Below are positions 47,571-59,079 of a stretch of 64,000 nucleotides of DNA, in pieces. Under the pieces are notes generated by a model. The model was not told the origin of the DNA, made no database searches, and was given only the letters and a program-made list of their open reading frames with translations. This DNA comes from Trichosphaerium sp. ATCC 40318 (Eukaryota; Discosea; Flabellinia; Trichosidae): positions 1 through 64,000 of the forward strand of contig JALMLS010000416.1 of assembly GCA_038496445.1 (NCBI GenBank), in the 5' to 3' direction. The translations under genes were made by a program, and so were the position numbers. Each line of letters starts with the position of its first letter. Position 1 is the stretch's first letter.

Positions 47571-48187
47571 AATAAAAAACCCCCAAATTTTTCAGCCAGA
47601 AATCTTGCATTCAGAGGCCGATGGACACTCATTTGAGTATTTGGCTTGAAGTCCTACTTGCTGTAGGAAATTACTAGTAGTAATTGAGCTCAAAAACTGT
47701 TTGAACGACTGCAACAACCGTCAAAATGCACGCAAGGCACTGTTGTAGCGCATATGGAAGCGTAATAGATACTTGCACTACTAAAACCCATGGGTTTTTT
47801 TTCTTGCTTGTACGAGGCGTCTGGACGCCTTTTTACGTCTGGTAATGGGTTTTATAACGAAAACATGTTCAAACCTGTACATACGTGAACTTTTGAAAAT
47901 TCAACATGAACTCCGAGCTGCGTTGACAATTTCAGTGAAAATTTTTCCACCAAAGTTGAGCGCTTCGTACTAAATCAAGAACATCAAAAGAAACTTTGTT
48001 GTAGCGTTTAGGAGGCACTTTATACTATGGGTGTCCGAAATATTTGAGATTACACGTGAAACCCGAAATAACAATGTCTGTTAGGAACCAAAAAAGTCAA
48101 CTGATGAAAAGTCTCTTAAAATCATAATTCAGTCATCAAGACAACCATCACAACAAAACAACAACAAACGAATACTTTAATAACAAC
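47571..48187. other. intergenic spacer between COG1 and the C2 gene
   Basis: About 0.6 kb with no coding frame that I can support. It contains the COG1 3' end and the C2-gene promoter, with a CACGTG near 48053. Confidence 0.5.
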
Positions 48188-49402
48188 ATGAGCGCGTTTC
48201 AAGCAACAGTAGAAATTCACAGCGGTAGTAATCTTAAAGTAGCTGATAAATCGGGTTCTTCGGACCCTTTTATGATATGTTACCTTGCCTCCGATAAGAA
48301 ACACTCGTTTAAATCTCAAGTAAGCTATTCCGCTCTTTTAAGACAGCAAACTCCTGAAAACCATCGATACGCTTTTTTACGCGCTGGCTTATCATTTCTT
48401 GCATTGTTGTGCTATTCTAATTCGAAATAGGTTATCAAGCAGGATTTGAACCCAAAATGGGAGACAACATGGTCAGTCCACGCTACACCATCAGACGATC
48501 TTATTTTAGAAGTCTGGTATGTTTTCTAGCAATCATCTCCTTTTTTTAGACTTTTTCTCTAAAACGCCATGCGTAGGGACAAAGATAAGTTCGGTAAGGA
48601 CTTCTTGGGAACAACATCAATTAAAGCGTCATCTCTCACCGACGACAAGCAAGAAATGACTTTAACCCTCGCACCACGCTCAGAAAAGGATAAAGACATC
48701 AGCGGAGACATTAAAGTAACAGTATCAAAGAGCGAGATAGCTATTCTGAAATCAAGCAAGACAAAGGTCGAAAACCACGTTATTGTGCCTATACTCTCCA
48801 ATGATTTGACTCCTCTCTTTGATGAGATGGTTCCTGGTCTTAAAAAACTAGTATCAGTACCTGGATTGCTTCATATGCGTCACGCTATTTTGCAGCATTA
48901 CGGACCTCTTAAAGGAAGTACTATGGGTACAGTGCAAGAGAGTACTCAGTATGCAATGGGACAGAAAATAAGAGGTTCAACCAGAAGCTACAAGTTCCAA
49001 AAGGGAACCATGGTTGTTGCTTGCTCTTGGACTAATGATAAGCTCACATCTTTCCGATTCCAAAGTGCCCAAGTTGGTGGAATGTATACTCAACCAACTC
49101 CAGTACTTGTTTATGCCAACTTCGCTAAAGAGTGGCTAAAGTCTTTCACGGTTGATTACGTCAAGACCAATATGATGATGGGTGTTGATGAAGCTAAGGC
49201 GGCTTTGGAGCCATTGGCTGGAATGGATTTTTCTCATGAGCATACGAAAGATGAGCTCGTTGTACCAGAAAAGTATTCCGAAGGGTTTACTTTGGATGTC
49301 AAGTTGAAGGCTACAGCCGAAGATAGTACAACAAAGGATGTGTTTGTTACTGTGTATATGAAACCTTTTGTTGCATTGATTAAGAGCGTCAAAGTTGCTT
49401 AG
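48188..49402 (+). CDS. C2-domain protein
   Basis: Three exons. The N-terminal C2 domain reads MSAFQATVEIHSGSNLKVAD, KSGSSDPFMICYLASDKKHS, VIKQDLNPKWETTWSV and then DKDKFGKDFLGTTSI. The Ca2+-loop aspartates are present (D-K-S-G-S-S-D-P, and D-K-D-K-F-G-K-D), so calcium-dependent membrane binding is likely. The C-terminal 200 residues (from about 48780) form a second globular part with LHMRHAILQHYGPLKGSTMG and FAKEWLKSFTVDYVKTNMMM. I do not recognise it. The product ends VALIKSVKVA and has no membrane segment. Confidence 0.85.
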
Positions 49403-49455
49403 AAAGTATGATATCACTCGAACTGTTTATTCAATAAAATAGAAATTATCTACAC

Positions 49456-49600
49456 CTTCATCTGTTACTGAAGTACCACTAACGCTAATAAAATGAACTC
49501 CTGCAAGCGCTTTTACACCTTTATCTGTTACTGAAGTGTCACTAAGATAAATAGTATGAACTCCAGCAAGCGCCTTTACCTTCATCTGTTACTGAGTTTG
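49456..49600. repeat. tandem CTTCATCTGTTACTGA repeat, about 63-base period
   Basis: Three copies of CCTTCATCTGTTACTGAAGT (second copy with TTTATC) lie near 49455, 49518 and 49579. Each is followed by related bases: CACTAAcgcTAAtAaAATGAAC, then TCCaGCAAGCGCcTTTAC. The same core recurs near 58652 and, diverged, near 58707. It sits in a 3' spacer between converging genes. Confidence 0.75.
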
Positions 49601-49652
49601 ATTAAGGCGAATCAGATGAAACAACTTTACTTGATTTTTTTTTAATCTTTTT

Positions 49653-50113
49653 TTATTTTTTACAACACTGTTGACAAGCATAGCAAGGCATACAGAAACA
49701 ACAACAACAACATTCACCACAGGTTCTATCACCTTGTAAACACTAAAAAATAGTTAATATTGAATAAAACTTATGTGGTATTTGATTAAAACAGCCATCA
49801 AATCATCTTGTGAAAAAAAAAAAAAAAAAAAGAAAAATCGCGATAGTGCTGATAATTTAAGAGCTGTGTTCCAGCCTTTGTATGGTTTTTAATAGATTCT
49901 CAAGAGAGGTATTATTTTTTTGATAACATTTGGTTGCTTGTCGATGATAAACAGACACGAGAATGCAACAGAACTTGGCAAGTTTTTTTTTTTTTTCAGA
50001 AAATTCAAAATCCTTTTTGTGCGTACCTTATGGCATGAATAACACGGTGTACAAAAGAAACAACAACAACAGTCTGTACATGTATCTAAGGTAATATGAG
50101 GAAAAAACACCAT
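49653..50113 (-). CDS. small Cys-rich protein with two CCCC-F-C-x-P-C-Y-x-C motifs
   Basis: The first exon gives MVFFPHITLDTCTDCCCCFF and then CTPCYSCHK before a GTACGC donor. The final exon reads GDRTCGECCCCCFCMPCYAC and then QQCCKK-stop. Both carry the same pattern, C-x-x-C-C-C-C-x-F-C-x-P-C-Y-x-C. A middle exon (about 49860-49980: FCCILVSVYHRQATKCYQKN and a helix) seems to lie between them, but the second splice is not resolved. These could be one protein or two paralogous small genes. Such motifs suggest metal binding or palmitoylation at membranes. No named family is claimed. Confidence 0.55.
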
Positions 50114-50410
50114 TTCGAATTTGTTGTTGCTAAAGAGTAAATCCAGAAAAACTTTCCGTAGCGCTACGATTTTTGCCCAAAAAAGGCAAGTAAATCTCTA
50201 ATGACTACTTGCCCTTATACGTCTTATACTCAGTTTACACACTGAGTTCTCCAGTTCAAACGAAAAAAAAGGTGCCAAAGCTTTAAGTTTTTTATCTTTC
50301 GTAAAAACACTCGTTTACGCTAAGGTTATGCGTAAAAAGCCGTTTTTCAAGATCTTGACGGATTGTATTGGTTTTGTCTCGTAAAACGTTGTACTCGACG
50401 CTTAAACTCT

Positions 50411-50684
50411 CTACATACCATTTCCTTTACCACCACCAAGTAGTTTCGGGCCTGTATGCATTACGTGGTAACTTTCTTCTTTCTGTTCCTCTTCTTCTAT
50501 TTCGTCCTCTACTTCTTCAAAAACAGCATCAAAAAGCCATTTCCATACGCCTTTACCTCCATCGCTTTCTTCTACAACCTAGCTAAAGTGTTACTACCAA
50601 TTCCCTCTTCTAAGATACATGGCACGCACAGTAAGACTCATTGGAACAGTGGCAACCTGTTTTAGTACAATTAGAAGTGAACAT
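50411..50684 (-). CDS. small protein with a metallothionein-like N-terminus and acidic tail
   Basis: Two exons join in frame. Exon 1 gives MFTSNCTKTGCHCSNESYCA-C-H with five cysteines as C-x(4)-C-x-C-x(5)-C-x-C. After a GTATCT...CTAG intron of about 40 bases, exon 2 gives VVEESDGGKGVWKWLFDAVF and a Glu-rich helix, ending KLLGGGKGNGM-stop. The total is about 80 residues. The Cys spacing looks like metal chelation. The family is unknown. The hydrophobic plus-strand frames over exon 2 are shadows of its acidic codons. Confidence 0.5.
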
Positions 50685-51210
50685 AATTGACAGCTGTCAC
50701 ATAAGGTCAAAAGTATCTTGTACACAATAGTAACACATGATTACAACATTGGTTTACCCCACAGCATGTGGGGATGACACATTAAAATCCTTGCCAAAAA
50801 AAAAAAAGCTTGACGAACTGACTTTTTTTGGCCTTTTGTCACGTGTCATCAACTATTGTGGATGTGAAATATTGTGGCTCTCGAATAACAATTCCAGTAC
50901 CACGTACTGCCAGTTGCTCTTTTTGAATACTACTCAAGTGTCCTTATGAAATGTTGTTTTGATAATTCAATTATTATTAATAGCTATATATGTCGTTACA
51001 AATGTACGCCAAACACGATAACCTTCAGCAGTCATAGAACCATTAAATTTATAAGATTGTATGAAGTACAATTTATTTATTTGTTACATGGCATGTTGTC
51101 AAGAATCCGAGTAATGAACAATGAACCTTGGTATTATTTGTGCCTCCTTTTTAAAAAAGTAGTTAATTAGCATACAATAAAACGAGTTCAAAGTGGTGTG
51201 TTTTTTTGTT
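50685..51210. other. intergenic spacer
   Basis: About 0.5 kb between the Cys-rich gene start and the PARP gene stop. It has two short plus-strand frames of 70-74 codons that do not look coding. One CACGTG lies near 50838. Confidence 0.5.
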
Positions 51211-53997
51211 TTAACGTACTTCAAAAACAACAAATTCATCATACTTTGGAGTCATATCAACATCCTCAATACCCCAGTATACTTTTTCTCGATCATTGTC
51301 AGGACTACTTGGAACAACAGGAATATAATGTGCATCATAATTCTTGTAAGCGTTTTTTCCCTTTAGGTTAAACATGTCGGAACGAACCTGGAAAATCAAT
51401 TAATTACGCGATGCGGTGGTTTTTAATTGAAGTGTAACGTACTACTGGTAAACAATTTAAAGCTGACATATTACACAACAATAGAATACCATCTTTGGCG
51501 TATACAGAACCGGCGTAAGCCACTTGAAAAGATGTATATATGCCGTTACCAAAGTATCCTAAAAAAAAAAAACCAAATAAGGCTTGCATAAACCTTAACT
51601 GTTCTTACCTTGATCTGTTGTTCCAAGTGCTGAGAATCCGGAGTCACAAATCTTATTTACAGCACTTGACTTAGTACCATGCCAACCCCAAAACATCTTA
51701 CTACCTGATTCAGTCGTCTCACAAACGAACTTTTCCATTCTATTTTCAATGAACATTCTCAACTCAGGATCTTTTTCGTCATCAAGAGATGCAATAAATT
51801 CAGATTGTGCTGCCCGCATATCTAATGAAAAAGGACATTAATTACTATTCTACCATTATAGAAAATGTTCTAAAAAATGATCACGTGCCTAACTTATTTA
51901 CACGTCTTTCAAAAGGAGATTGAAGTAAATTTTCATTTCTTACTGCAATTATTTTTGTTACTCTCCACTTTTCAGGTGATGTAAGATTAAACAACTCTGA
52001 TACGAACTTAAAAGCAATAGGAAAGTTATTTTTAGTAATCTCTATCTGCTCGTGCTCCATAACTTTAGTCCATTTCTTACAAGTATATAGCTTATCTGGA
52101 AAATACCAATTATGCGACTTGTTACCCATACCAACAGCTACAAGAAAGTAAGAATCCAATCCAAAAAAAAAAAAACCCGATTTCTTCAAAACAAAAAACG
52201 GCTGACATTTTTGTCCTCGTAAGGATCTTTAATGTATTATTCTACGGCCAACCAAGTTAATTTCTTGGAGTTAGAATGCTTTTGAGTCTTTACAGCCCAA
52301 GAAATTGAAAAAATATGTGAGTTTTTGTCAATAATTCAACAACACGTTACAATAACACGTGTGATTGGTTTTTTTTGGGAGGAAACGGGCGTTAGTTTTT
52401 TCGTTAGATTTTTCTGTTGTCAAAAAGTTGTTTAATTTATACGTGAGTCGCACAGAGGCTTGTAAAAGGGACTCAAAAAAAAATAAACGGAAAATTCAAA
52501 GCGTTGTTGGAGAAAGGTGTACAAAAAGAGCCAAAACGTACTTAAAGTATTATTCAACCTATCCATTACGTCTTCTCCTATCCAAGAGTTGTTAGCACGT
52601 GAGTGACTTTTGGGAAAAAATACTACAAATATAACTCACCCTCTATTTTACCATTTGATAGAGACATTATATGATTACGTAGTCTAGATATTGTTTTATC
52701 TTGTTCCTGAGAATGTCTTTCCATGCGAACCACTTTTTTGGATATTTTTTCTAATCCAGTTGTGACTGTTTGTAGGTTGTATATAACTTCAGTAATCGTG
52801 TTATCTACGCGTTCTTGTCCTTTTTTAATGATAGCTATATCTCTCTTTAATCCAGCGAAGGTGTCTTCGTTTAATATCTGCGGCTCTGATCCGTTTCTGG
52901 TTATTGTATTTCTTTCTCCATTTACTTTTAGTTTTCGCTCTGAAGCTGAGCTTGAACTATCGTAGTCTCCTTTTCTCTCTTGCTGTACTTGAGATATTTT
53001 CTTCTTTAGTTGGTCCACCTCTTCTTGAATATCCGTAATAGTTGTTTGTATAGCACTAAGTTCTTTGTTTGCTGTTGTTTGCCGTTTTGTTTTTTTTCTT
53101 TGCCTTCTTTCTTTTCTACTTTTTGATTCAATGAACTGCGTTATAAACCGAGCTACTTCTTTACTTCCTTCTTTACTTTGTGCTAAATATACTATTAAAA
53201 ACATATAGCTACTTTTTTAAGCTATATAAAAATTCCTTACGTACCAACATCAAGAGGAGTCTGACGTGATTCATTTTTTGCATTTAAAGATGAAGCGTCT
53301 TTTTTGAGAAGAACACTCAAAATATCTACATCGCTGCACTTGGCTATTTCATAATATAAGTAAAGAGAACATGGCAGTGGTTTACCTGCTATGTGTAATG
53401 CAGTGTTACCCTTCGCCGTTTTAATATTTTGGTCTGCCCCTTTTTCTACGAGTACTTTACAGATTTCGAAATTCTTGTGTTGTATAGCCATGTGTAACGC
53501 TGTTGAATTTTTTTTTGTAACAGCGTTAATATCTGCTCCATTTTCAAGTAGAATAGAAACAATTTTTGGATCAGGTTTTTTACTAAATGCTACACAAATC
53601 GAGTGAACTGTTAGAAAAAAAAAACAATTGTAATTTGAACCTAAAAAAAAAAAAAAAACTTTTTTTTCGGAAACGTTTCGCGTTTTCGCCGTGATTTCCT
53701 TGTTTATCACGTGATTATGAAAAAGATGTCCCGTAATTTATTTCTTTTTTTGTGCTTAATAATATCTAAAGATATTTAACGTACAAGCTGCATGAAGTGG
53801 TGTAGCGTCTAGATACAAAGGGTATTGTACATTAACATTTGTTGGTTTTGCTAGCTCATTTACCTTAGATACATCTCCGTTTACCGCTATTCACGTGAAT
53901 TAGTTACAAAACAGTATCCTTTAATCAATTTCTAATCATTAATGTTATAGATACCTGCACTCCATAATTTCTTTGCGTGTTTAGGCGGCATACTCAT
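51211..53997 (-). CDS. ankyrin-coiled-coil-PARP protein (ADP-ribosyltransferase)
   Basis: The start MSMPPKHAKKLWSA leads into ankyrin repeats (DATPLHAAC, IVSILLENGADINAVTKKNS, TALHMAIQHKNFEICKVLVE and more; about 53240-53880). A basic linker and a long coiled coil follow (52620-53200, e.g. TITDIQEEVDQLKKKISQVQ). The C-terminal catalytic domain reads WRVTKIIAVRNENLL, then WHGTKSSAVNKICDSGFSAL, GYFGNGIYTSFQVAYAGSVY and finally DEFVVFEVR-stop. This gives the H-Y-E type triad (H of HGT, Y of GIY and E of D-E-F-V-V-F). PARP-family enzymes move ADP-ribose from NAD+ onto proteins. The ankyrin array should choose partners, as in tankyrases, although tankyrases have SAM rather than this coiled coil. 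Confidence 0.8.
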
Positions 53998-54741
53998 CGT
54001 TCCTACGGAACTTAGGGTAAATTAATAATGATCAAGCGTTATTCAGAACTTTAAAATATTGTTTAAGTCACATAAAGTACCGGCTTTGGACCGAAGGAAC
54101 ATGCCACGTAAACGTGCCGACGTAATTAATCACGTTTCTAGCATCCAAACAAAGAATGCGACACGTGGCACAGTTCAAACCTGAAATCATAGCCAGAGCA
54201 CTAGAAACGATTGGTAAAATAACTGCTTTAGTGCGCTGCGCGTATTTCGGCGTTACGATAGATCTAACGCATATATGCTGTAGAATAGTTCTCATAATAT
54301 ACACTCGTTAGAGACTAACTAAGATACGCTAGTGTCGTCTGTGTTAGTTCCATCAATGCATTTGCTTTTCGAGCGTTTACAGCGACGGGCTAAGTGCCTC
54401 CAACACATTACCGTAATTCTGAAAGGTCACATTTGGACAGAAGAGTAGCCGTACACATTGCAACAAAAACCATCGTTTATTGGATGGCTAGTACTTGGAG
54501 CCTTCTCGTTGCGTACTTTATGAATTCTATCGTGTGAGATACCTTGGCTGACAGGTACGTTGAAGGCGACATGAAGACAAAATCTCATAACTATTATCTG
54601 AAAATGAGGATTAAGTTTCGTCACTTAAGTTTTATGTTTTTACGGAATTGTAAACTACACAAAGTTGTTTGGTGTTAAAGGTTGTACGTAATATGTAAAA
54701 ATAAGCTTATATTTACATTATAACTAGTTTAGGGGCTAAAA
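53998..54741. other. spacer with unresolved short frames
   Basis: Two minus-strand frames (about 54068-54304 and 54427-54624) have 65-78 codons. The first starts MRTILQHICVRSIVTPKYAQ and then has a hydrophobic stretch, faintly like a mitochondrial membrane protein. No splice joins them convincingly and I recognise no family. The right part is the promoter of the next gene. Confidence 0.3.
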
Positions 54742-57700
54742 ATGGCAAATGTCGACCGAAACGGCAACAAACTTCTATTTTCATCGTTTTCGTTTGCAAT
54801 TGCTGTTATAGCACTGTTATTTATACACAGCGCTAAAGCTGATTGCACCTTAGTACCCTCTATTCTATATCCAGATATCGACGCAACCTTACAGGTACGA
54901 TAACAAGCCTCAAGATAAGAACCAAATAGCGCAAATGTTTTAGAAATAAATCGCCACGCAGAAGAAAATGCAAACAAACATTTCTAACTCACTTCTTTTT
55001 ATAGGATTACACCGTTGACTGTATTATTCTTACTGCTATTGATCCAAATAAAACACTGACAATATCTTCAAGACAAGACTTTCGGTTAGAAGTCCAAACA
55101 ACCGTGAGAAAACGACATTAATTATTCAATGTTCTCTGAATGTTTTTGTTAAAGGAACTGATATTGACGCTCACCATAACACAAGGTGAAAATATTACAG
55201 TAGTTGGAGGAACATATGAAAGCATAGATGTATCAGGAGTTTCCAAAGCTCAAGTAGAAATGTTTAGAGTAACGACATTGTCAAGTGCAGATCCACTCAT
55301 ATCTGTATTAAATGGTACCTTATTCATCGTATTCTTTAACCGTATTGATAACAGGTCGCTAGGCGAGGTCGAATTCACAAGTTGTTTTATAATAGATGCA
55401 TCCATTGAGCCGAGGCAATCAGTTGTTGTTGAAACTTCAACAATTGCTTTTAGCGGTTGTAGAATAGCGACAGTAAGTTTTATCTTTTTTTTTTCTCGTC
55501 AAATCGTTGGCTTTGTTCGTTTTTGGTTTCCATTTTACTCACGTGCTTGCCTCTGTAGAATTCGGCTTTTATATCAATGCACGCGTCAATGGCTTCATTT
55601 GATAATATATATGTTAGAACTAGTACTAATGGGTGTACGCAAGAACAATGTTATGAATTTCATCTAAAACTAACTTTTTTTTTGCTTGAAGCAATCATAG
55701 AGAGTTCCACTACAACTTCAACTTTTGGTACAAATTATGGCGTATTTCTATACTACAAGTTTAGCACAAATAGATTAAAATTATTGTTTTCTATGAAACA
55801 CAAGCGACGAGAGAAATTTCAGCAGTTTTTTTTAATTTTGTACCTAGATAGGAGCACTTTTGTTGGCGGAATCAATACTACTAATGTCTTCCAGTACGTT
55901 ATTATCATACTGTGTACGTATTTAAAACTAATTAATGTAATTAGATGCACAGGATCTAATGTTCTAAATGTGTACAACTCAGTGATACATAGCGTAACAA
56001 GCAGTACGATCTTTTTTCTGTAATTTTTTTTCAATATTGTTTCCGGTCATCTTTCTTTGGTGACACAAAAAGTTGGCTATTTGTAGCAATGTACATAAGT
56101 TTTCAAAACGATATTTTGTTGATAGAGAAAGAAACTTGTTCAGAGCAATTCAGAAAATGTCATTTTCTGTAGAAAACCCACGTGAGTACTTATTGCTCTA
56201 ATTCTTTGTAGTAATATCTCCCAGTTGCAGTGGAACTACATTGAAATCAGTTACAGTAGGAAAAGGTATGCATTGAGATGCTACAACCGTTTAATAACCT
56301 TCAAAAAAGCTGGTTCTCACGCCGTGATTACTTCTCCTTTTTTTCTTATCTTTTTTTAGATGTGGAAAACATATACGAAGCTTTTAATATTTTTGACTTA
56401 ACGTCATCTTGGAGGAACATTCTTTTAGTTAAAGGAGAGGACGATTATGCAGGATATAATATTCCTCAACCATCTTTCTTATTCCTTAATTATACGGATG
56501 TATTCCGTAATATATCAACAGGAAACTATCAATTACAGGAAGAAAATGCTTGGATTGTTTTTGACTTTCAAGGTACCCAAAAAACGTGTCACGTGTTTGA
56601 ATATCGTAATATACAATGTAGCGATAATATAAAAAGACTGTATTGCATGCTCTACAAGCTAACGGCAGTCAGTGCTAAAAAACCTTCAACCTTGAAATAT
56701 AGGTTTTTTTTTCTTTGCGAAGTTCAAACCGTTAATCTTTTCTATATTGCGCAACCCAATAATAAAATATTGTAGTTTACTAACTGAAACATAGGTGCTT
56801 CAACTGATGTACCTCTGTACGATTTTGGTAAGTACTTACCAACCCGTATAAAATTCAAACTCTAATTCAGTCACATAGAGAATTTTTCTCGGAATATTAC
56901 GATGATTGATGTTGGAGCTCATCAGTACGTACGTTTTATTTAGAAGTAGTGTTATGATATAATAGTTAATAATATTAACGTTTATATAGCGTAATCCAAA
57001 TATTACCTTAGTAAGACCTGAGAATCCATCAACATTATCTCCGACAACATTATCGCCTACAACATTATCTCCAACAACATTACCTCCGACAACATTATCT
57101 CCGACAACATTATCGCCTACAACATTATCTCCAACAACATTATCTCCGACAACATTATCGCCTACAACATTATCACCTACAACATTGTCTTCGACAACGT
57201 TACCTCCGACAACATTATCACCTACAACATTGCCTCCAACAATACCGTCACCGACCACAGAGTCACCAGATTTACCTTCACAATATCACCTACAACGCAG
57301 ACCCCAACATCATCTTCTCCAATAGATTATCCGTCTGTTGCAACCACACAGCCCACAACAGCAATGCGAGGTGACATAGTTGGTTGTGTAGGAAAACCAC
57401 CTACTATACAGTTTACTTGCAATAACGACACATGGGTCATGGCTCCTGGAGAAGTATTTATGCCTGAACCGGAACAAGAAATAATTTTACAAGGTTCTAT
57501 CATGGTTTCAAATATGGCTTTATTACCAAACTCAACACTTGTTTTTAAAGAAGGAGCATGTATTACTCTAACAGGTTCGTTTTAAATTTAGCTTTACCCC
57601 ACCTGTTGTTTTACTGATATGATATGTAGATTGTGCTAATATTACTGGAAAGGCTGTTATAGATCTATCAAATGTTGAGGATGGAGAAGAAAGTACTTTA

Positions 57701-58340
57701 GTTGATTTTTTAGTTGAGAAAGAAAGTTGCATTACCGGTAAGTTACAGTTTCTCTAGATAGCGATTGTGAAAATTAAATAGTCATACTACTTCCAACAAA
57801 ACTCGCTGTGGCGAGTAAAAGTCTGATAACTTTTTTTTCTCGACACAATGCTCTGGACTCGAACAATTGATAATTTCTTATTTTGTATTTTTTGTGAAAA
57901 TGCCACAGTTTAAACGTTGTTTTCTGCGTCTTGTAATTTTTCTGTTAGGACAATTCGATAGCCTAAAGGCGGTTAATAGCAATGGAGAATGTGATATAGT
58001 TACCGCAGAACAAACAAGAAGTCAAGGTAAGATGTTACTAGTATTAGAAAGTCGTCATCATTTCTTACTTTAAGAAAAAACAGGAAAGATTGCTGCTGTC
58101 TTTGGAGTAACAAAAACAAAGTGTAAGGATAATATGGTGTATATGTACATAGGATCAGGTGTTGGTGGTTTTTTGATGTGCCTTACTATAATTATAATAG
58201 TACTACGTATTGAGAAAGTGAACAAAGTCATTTTCCCTTTCAGATACAGGAACGGAGCAAAAAGGAAAACTCTGAAAAAACATCACAAAAAACTTGAAGA
58301 ATTTGAAGTGGAGGAAGATGTCATAAGCCGTGAACCTTAA
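54742..58340 (+). CDS. type I membrane protein with mucin-like TTLSP stalk, unknown family
   Basis: The start MANVDRNGNKLLFSSFSF runs into a signal sequence (FAIAVIALLFIHSAKADC). Many exons encode an ectodomain with beta-rich, pectin-lyase-like strands (ITQGENITVVGGTYESIDVS, VEFTSCFIIDASIEPRQS) and Asn glycosylation sequons. A Thr/Ser/Pro stalk occupies 57029-57268. A Cys-containing membrane-proximal part follows (GCVGKPPTIQFTCNNDTWVM). The transmembrane helix is YIGSGVGGFLMCLTIIIIVL, then a basic cytoplasmic tail ending EEDVISREP. It is probably a cell-surface adhesion or coat protein, with no enzymatic site seen. Introns around 55700-56800 are uncertain. Confidence 0.65.
57029..57268 (+). 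repeat. 15-base coding repeat, (T-T-L-S-P)n
   Basis: About 16 units of ACAACATTATCNCCN run in tandem, the last two diverged. On the plus strand each unit encodes Thr-Thr-Leu-Ser-Pro (some Leu-Pro-Pro). The minus-strand frame with Gly-Asp-Asn-Val-Val is the shadow. Confidence 0.9.
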
Positions 58341-59079
58341 AAAACACTCAAAAAAAAAAAAGAATTGCAAAGAAATAGAAAACATTTGCCCATCTAGCGG
58401 TTGAACCAAAAAAAATTGTATGACTATAGAAATATTGACAATGTCAGCAGTTTTTTCAAATAAGTAGTTTGTAAAGGGTTGTATATCTTAGAGAAAAATA
58501 AACATTATTTCTCATCAGTGTACACAGTTATGCAATCATGCTTATTAAATAGCTTGTCTGTAACTAACGGTAGAAATTGTTTGGACTATCCTTCAGTTAC
58601 ATTACACTAATATGCGACATAGGAAAACAGTACTCACACTTTAGAACTTGAGCCTTCATCTGTTACTGATATAAGGAGGATACTATAAAAGCCTTTAGTG
58701 CTTTGGCAGTCATCTGTGACTGATGTGTTATTAAGACTAATTTACAAACCATTAACAACATGACTGGTATTCAAGTAATGTATGATTAGATGAACACTTT
58801 TTATGAGCAACTGTGTGAGCAAGACTGGTTTGGAGGAAGACTAACGTCTCGGTGGCTCTAACGCAAGCACGAGTAAGTGTTTATATCTTAGAACTATACA
58901 TTTACAAGTGGTATGGAGTACTTTACGTGAGCATAACTGCAGAAAGTCACGTGTGTGCTACAAATTGGGAGTGGCCTTTTAAAAAGTAGGCTTAGCGATA
59001 AAATAAAATAGCGCTATTTCAGGTGAAATCCAAGCATGTCTCCTTGTCATCACAAGACGTTTTAATTTAAATATTACAT
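58341..59079. other. intergenic spacer with a dispersed repeat
   Basis: No gene is supported in this 0.7 kb between converging stops. It carries the dispersed CTTCATCTGTTACTGA element (58650-58735) and a CACGTG near 58949. The frames seen are short. Confidence 0.5.
58650..58735. repeat. second locus of the CTTCATCTGTTACTGA repeat
   Basis: AGCCTTCATCTGTTACTGAT at about 58650 and the diverged CAGTCATCTGTGACTGATGT at about 58707 match the array at 49456-49600, including downstream TTATTAAG-like and GCCTTTA-like bases. As at the first locus, it lies just past gene stops. Confidence 0.65.

Noticed and set aside
50368-50665. Hydrophobic plus-strand ORFs
   Set aside because: They mirror the acidic exon of the small minus-strand Cys-rich gene, which has a consistent splice and frame.
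56836-57258. Minus-strand ORF with Gly-Asp-Asn-Val-Val repeats
   Set aside because: It is the reverse shadow of the Thr-Thr-Leu-Ser-Pro stalk repeat, which fits a plus-strand gene with signal peptide and membrane helix.
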